Shown piece by piece: positions 60,801 to 64,000 of a stretch of DNA of 64,000 nucleotides. Each line of letters opens with the position of its first letter. Position 1 is the stretch's first letter. The translations under genes and the position numbers were made by a program. The DNA is taken from the NCBI RefSeq assembly GCF_004027225.2, contig NC_044279.2:45718744-45782743 (forward strand), read 5' to 3'. Source of the stretch: Strigops habroptila. Taxonomy: Eukaryota > Chordata > Aves > Psittaciformes > Psittacidae. Below the pieces are notes generated by a model. It ran no database searches, was not told the origin of the DNA, and worked only from the letters and a program-made list of their open reading frames with translations.

Positions 60801-63800
60801 TTTACTTCTACAAGAAGGGCAGGAAAACATTAATATACTAGTACTAAGCAACAAGAGCAGTAAAAATAAAGAGCATGGTAAACACAGAGAAGTTAGTTAC
60901 AGTAATGAAACTGCTTTTCTCCTGATAAAGTTTAGTTGGGGTTTTTTGAGAGGCAGGTAGGGTTGAACTGCCTAGACCTCAGCCAATGATGTCTTTCACA
61001 GCCACAATCCAAACATCACATACCTTGTCTTCTCTTACACGTTTTTTGTCTGTATCTTCACACTTCTTCTCAATTTCACTTTCCAACTTCTTAATTTTTT
61101 TCTGAAGTGTATCTATCAGATTTTGTTCATCAGCTTTGCTCTGAAAAATTGCAAACTTTTACAAACTTCAATTTTAATGACCACTACCTATTTTCTCCAC
61201 TCAAAAAATAAGGACTTTAATTCCAATTGGTAGAGTTAGTTTACAACCTAAATGATCTTTTTAGAATTATCTTTGAAGTATTAAAGTATTACAATGTAAC
61301 TTTGCATTCTAAACTGAATAATCAGCAACAAGTAGCTGAATTAAAAAAAATAAATTATACGATTCTACTGTAAATTCTTCACTTTTCTTCTGAAAGAGGA
61401 AATAAGAAAAGGAGAATCACAAAATTCCATTTTTCAAAGAAGCCTTGGAAGTGGTGATTCAACTCCTCAGACTCTTTCAAACATTTTAAGGAGCAAGTAT
61501 TCTTCAGTCTCTTCCTTCCTTTCATTTGAGGCATGCTTCAAACAGCAAAAGCTAATAGCTCCCATGTGACCCAGCTGATAAGCAAAAATAACATTTCAAA
61601 TCCGGTAAGTCTCAATGCCTGCCAAAAGTACTTAGTCTTATCCCCAAACCCAGCACATCTATGCAGAAACTTGACCAAGATTGAACATATTTTTAAAAAT
61701 CACTTCTACCTGAATGTTACTGCTTAGCCTCTTAATCCGTTTCTTCAGTTCTTCATTTTCTTCTTCCAATTCACTTTTTTCTCTCAACATTTTAGCAAAT
61801 GCTTTTTGTTTCCTCTGAAGTTCTTGGTTCAACTCATCCCTTTCATCAGACAAGGAAGTTTCCCTGGTTTTACTTGTTTTAAGGTTATCTGTAAGTTTTG
61901 TAATCTGATTATTTAATTCTTCTATCTGTGTCTAGAAGAAAAACAAACAAAAGAGCAAACCTCTCAAATCAGGATTATCAATAATACAACAATGCAATAC
62001 TAGTGCAATAATACAACAATGCAATAATACAACAATATTACCTAGTACTCACCGTAAGCTCCTTTGTTTGTCTGTCAACAATCTCCTGGACATTCATATA
62101 TGCCTCTTTTTGTGATGCAGCAGAAATAATCTGCTGTTCAGCATTAGCAGTCATTTCTGCTCTGAGTTCCAGAAGTGCTTTACTCAAAGCCTGAAAACAA
62201 TAAATTCAAGTGCTTTTAAGTGAAGAAGTTGCTAATATGAACATTACAAAACAAGAAAAGGCAATTGGATTTTACTATGTTATATTATGCAATTATATTC
62301 TCCTGCTGTACTATACATAGAATTCTTAAGCACTAAGCAACATTAAACATTTATATGACATAGGGATTAATTTTTATTGACTAACTTTCTGCTGCTTCTC
62401 TTTTATGACTAACTGGCTCTTCAGCTGCTCCACCAGATTTTTCAGTGTTGCTGTGGGTGCTCTATTATTTGCTTCTTTTTGGACCTCTAGTTCAGCTTTT
62501 ACATTTGCAAATTCCTTCTCCATCTGAGATATCATGTTCCTCAATACATTTGCCTCATCTTTTAGTCGTTCCACATCAGCTGTGTGCTTTTCACGAAGCC
62601 TAATAAAAAATAAGCATTGATAGTGTACACTGCAGTAATAAAGTTATCAATTAGTAATTAAGCATGATTTTTTATCATTGTTAAAGCAAATGACACATTG
62701 ATTTGGAAACAGCAAGAAAAGACTGACTCACCAGAGAAAGCCTCCATTTAGTATGAAAATTACTCAAGAAGATCAGGAAAATGAGATTAGAGCATTGTTC
62801 ATTCTAATTTCTGGCCTTTAGATGTAAAGAAAGCATTATCCTTTTCTCCTTTTAAACAGGAGTTAAATTTTCATGACTTTATACTTGTTAGGCAGGTTGA
62901 TTTTTCCCTATCAGGGGAAAAAAAGCCCTGAACCAAAACACAAACCAGCAAGTATCACAGTAGCTTAAAACCAGCTGTGATATCAAGACTCCTTGAATAC
63001 TTTCTTTTCCACTGAATGGCACAAAGCTAACAACTGAAAGGCATTTTTCGAAGCCACAGTTTTTCAGTATTAGCCCCGATGAAGGGCTACAACCATAGTA
63101 ACTCTTTTGAGTTCGTTTTTCAGCCAAATGTTAAATTCAGCAAAAACATGTTCAATGTCAGACCAGCACCGTAGCAGCAATACATAATTGATTTGTCCAA
63201 CTTACATTAACAGAGTCTAAAAACTTACTGGGCTCTGATAGTCTCAAACTCTTTGATTTTCATTGAAGTAATTTGGTTTTGTTTCTCCAAATCAAATGAT
63301 GTTTTCTTTAATTTTCCAACAAGTGAAGTAAGAGAATTATCCTGTTCTGCTACAGTTTGCTCCACTTCAGCTAAGTGGAGAAAATGTTTGTTGTTGGAAA
63401 GTGATGAAGAAGTCTTTGCTAACTCCTGTAAAAGAGAACAAATGCATATGGTAACATTTTAAGCTTTAAATCAAAGGTAAGCATTACTGATGCATTTTAA
63501 ACTCAATCCTGAATATAACCAAGCATTAATATCTAACGTGTATATTTACTGAGATGTGTTTCTTAGTCCACAGAGAAAGCAGTCGGTCTGGTTTGAAAAG
63601 AGCTTTCTGCATCTAATAATCCTCAGAATAACCAGTCAAATACAGGTTTCACCGTATCATAAAGTGTCAAGAAAAAAATTTGTATTGAAGTGGTTAGTTT
63701 AACATAAGCACAGACTGAATGAAAAGGACAGAAAACAAAATGTACTTCTCTCTCCTAGAAACCTCCATAAATTAGGATGATACAAATAATGCTCATATAT

Positions 63801-64000
63801 ACTGAGGTGGCAACTTTGTTTTACACTTGATTTCTAATCCATCTCTCATGAATTTTCTCAAGAATAATACAATAATTCTGTATCAACCACACATTTATTT
63901 CTCCTGTCATCATTCCTTACTTACTTTTGATTGCAAAACTGTTCTTTTGGTCAACAATTTTAAAAATTTGAGAACAACTTTACTATCACACTTACCAAAG
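45806..64000 (-). CDS. CEP290: CEP290, C-terminal part (gene continues past the window end)
   Basis: Coding exons 5' to 3': 63996-64000 (partial), 63229-63425, 62386-62599, 62053-62190, 61710-61931, 61024-61140, 59564-59709, 58557-58712, 57817-57940, 55421-55555, 55046-55132, 52988-53152, 52523-52645, 52049-52209, 48912-49053, 47452-47525, 47204-47307, 46292-46395, 45806-45994. The 18 complete exons give 865 codons and a stop with matching phases, which agrees with the last third of human CEP290 (2479 residues). Recognisable stretches: APTATLKNLVEQLKSQL, KWEESKKWQ, IPRDSVVEELH, QLEQANKDLPRLK, TIGLMKKVVERVQREN, RIAKNNLEILNEKL, PSFFEEIEDLKYNYNEEVKK. The protein is almost entirely coiled coil. 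It organises the Y-links of the ciliary transition zone and localises to centriolar satellites. The C-terminus (SPGNVSVD) is shorter and less acidic than I recall for human. Confidence 0.95.
48668..48690. repeat. Poly-A run in a CEP290 intron
   Basis: Twenty-three consecutive A residues, directly visible. No element boundary is recognised around it. Confidence 0.85.
49054..52048 (-). other. CEP290: Long CEP290 intron
   Basis: This 3 kb intron joins exons encoding WKSIVTR and MHEAKIKEME. Human CEP290, as I recall it, is continuous here, so no exon is expected and none is seen. It contains a probable old CR1 3' end (about 49640-49900) and an 18-base tandem duplication near 51413-51450. Confidence 0.7.
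49640..49900 (-). mobile_element. Probable old CR1 3' fragment
   Basis: The plus-strand text resembles a diverged CR1 tail (AGAATCATTGGAATTTGGCTGGAAGG..., ...GGAGATCACATAGTCCAAT, then a region like the CR1 3' untranslated part). It is much more diverged than the piece at 54.57 kb, so the assignment is tentative. Confidence 0.45.
53155..53200. repeat. G-run and A-run next to a CEP290 splice acceptor
   Basis: On the plus strand there are 13 G residues at 53155-53167, further G blocks to about 53181, then about 15 A residues at 53186-53200. On the CEP290 strand this is T-run, C-rich tract, CAG acceptor, exon. The polypyrimidine tract is therefore made mostly of C. Confidence 0.85.
54567..54735 (-). 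mobile_element. CR1 3'-end fragment in a CEP290 intron
   Basis: The sequence GAATCATAGAATAGTTAGGGTTGGAAAGGACC-type start, followed by a stretch closely matching 26810-26960, marks a short 5'-truncated CR1 copy inserted in the sense of CEP290. It has no coding capacity. Confidence 0.85.
56601..57249 (-). other. Exon-like acidic block in a CEP290 intron, with a one-base frame shift
   Basis: On the CEP290 strand, a good acceptor (long pyrimidine tract then CATCAG) is followed by an open frame from 57249 to 56914 encoding acidic, Ser/Thr-rich sequence (DDNEIDEEAD, VSPEEHPEDSEK). A second frame of like composition (KLEEFQEEEREQEM, ESVEEPDTD, CEMPE) runs on to 56601, before a weak GTTTGA donor. 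The block is 649 bases, one more than 216 codons, and the two frames meet within 56912-56940. Flanking CEP290 introns are phase 0, so a one-base-shorter version would be a clean cassette exon between SRPS (57817) and TSGMGSDD (55555). As I recall, human CEP290 joins these two directly. It could be a lineage-specific exon with a sequencing error, a decayed exon, or chance. Confidence 0.5.
61975..62041. repeat. Short AT-rich tandem repeat in a CEP290 intron
   Basis: Units like AATAATACAACAATGC recur several times between two coding exons, close to the donor of the exon at 62053-62190. It appears to be an ordinary minisatellite-like repeat. Confidence 0.75.

Noticed and set aside
1-64000. tRNA, rRNA or microRNA genes
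   Set aside because: I saw no cloverleaf with box A/B motifs, no rRNA segment and no recognised microRNA hairpin. Weak ones could be missed by eye.

Overview
The window looks like nuclear DNA from a bird. Three kinds of evidence support this: CR1-type LINE retrotransposons (about 38.8-41.4 kb, 26.8-27.9 kb and smaller pieces), LTR sequences of an avian endogenous-retrovirus type, and a gene order that matches the amniote block C12orf50 - RLIG1 (C12orf29) - CEP290 (human 12q21.32). All gene models were built by hand from splice sites, reading phase and remembered human and vertebrate protein sequences. No alignment program or expression data was available.

Layout. 1-7.5 kb: flanking DNA with no gene I can recognise. 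7.7-37.7 kb: three head-to-tail copies of one unit. Each unit derives from a minus-strand C12orf50 gene, the shared CpG-rich promoter region, and exon 1 plus intron 1 of RLIG1. Unit 1 (about 7.7-18.5 kb) has an apparently intact 11-exon C12orf50 copy and an orphan RLIG1 exon 1. Unit 2 (about 18.5-25.6 kb) has lost the first three coding exons, part of exon 7 and the CpG promoter, and is a pseudogene. Unit 3 (about 25.6-37.7 kb) has an intact C12orf50 copy, carries a CR1 insertion in one intron, and runs into the complete 7-exon RLIG1 gene (35855-44429, plus strand). 45.8-64.0 kb: the C-terminal part of CEP290 on the minus strand, with 18 complete coding exons and the last few bases of another. 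It converges tail to tail on RLIG1.

RLIG1 is a 5'-3' RNA ligase of the KxDG nucleotidyltransferase superfamily, and all its visible motifs are intact. CEP290 is the coiled-coil protein of the ciliary transition zone and centriolar satellites. C12orf50 is a poorly characterised CCCH zinc-finger protein. Here its N-terminus looks like a decayed form of the three-finger module of ZC3H11A, with only the third finger intact.

Points most worth following: the recent triplication with patchwork near-identity (gene conversion); a second RLIG1 promoter and exon 1 about 20 kb upstream that could still splice in frame to exon 2; a GC-AG intron kept in all C12orf50 copies; and an unexpected 649-base acidic exon-like block inside a CEP290 intron, open in two frames separated by a one-base shift and bounded by phase-0 splice sites.
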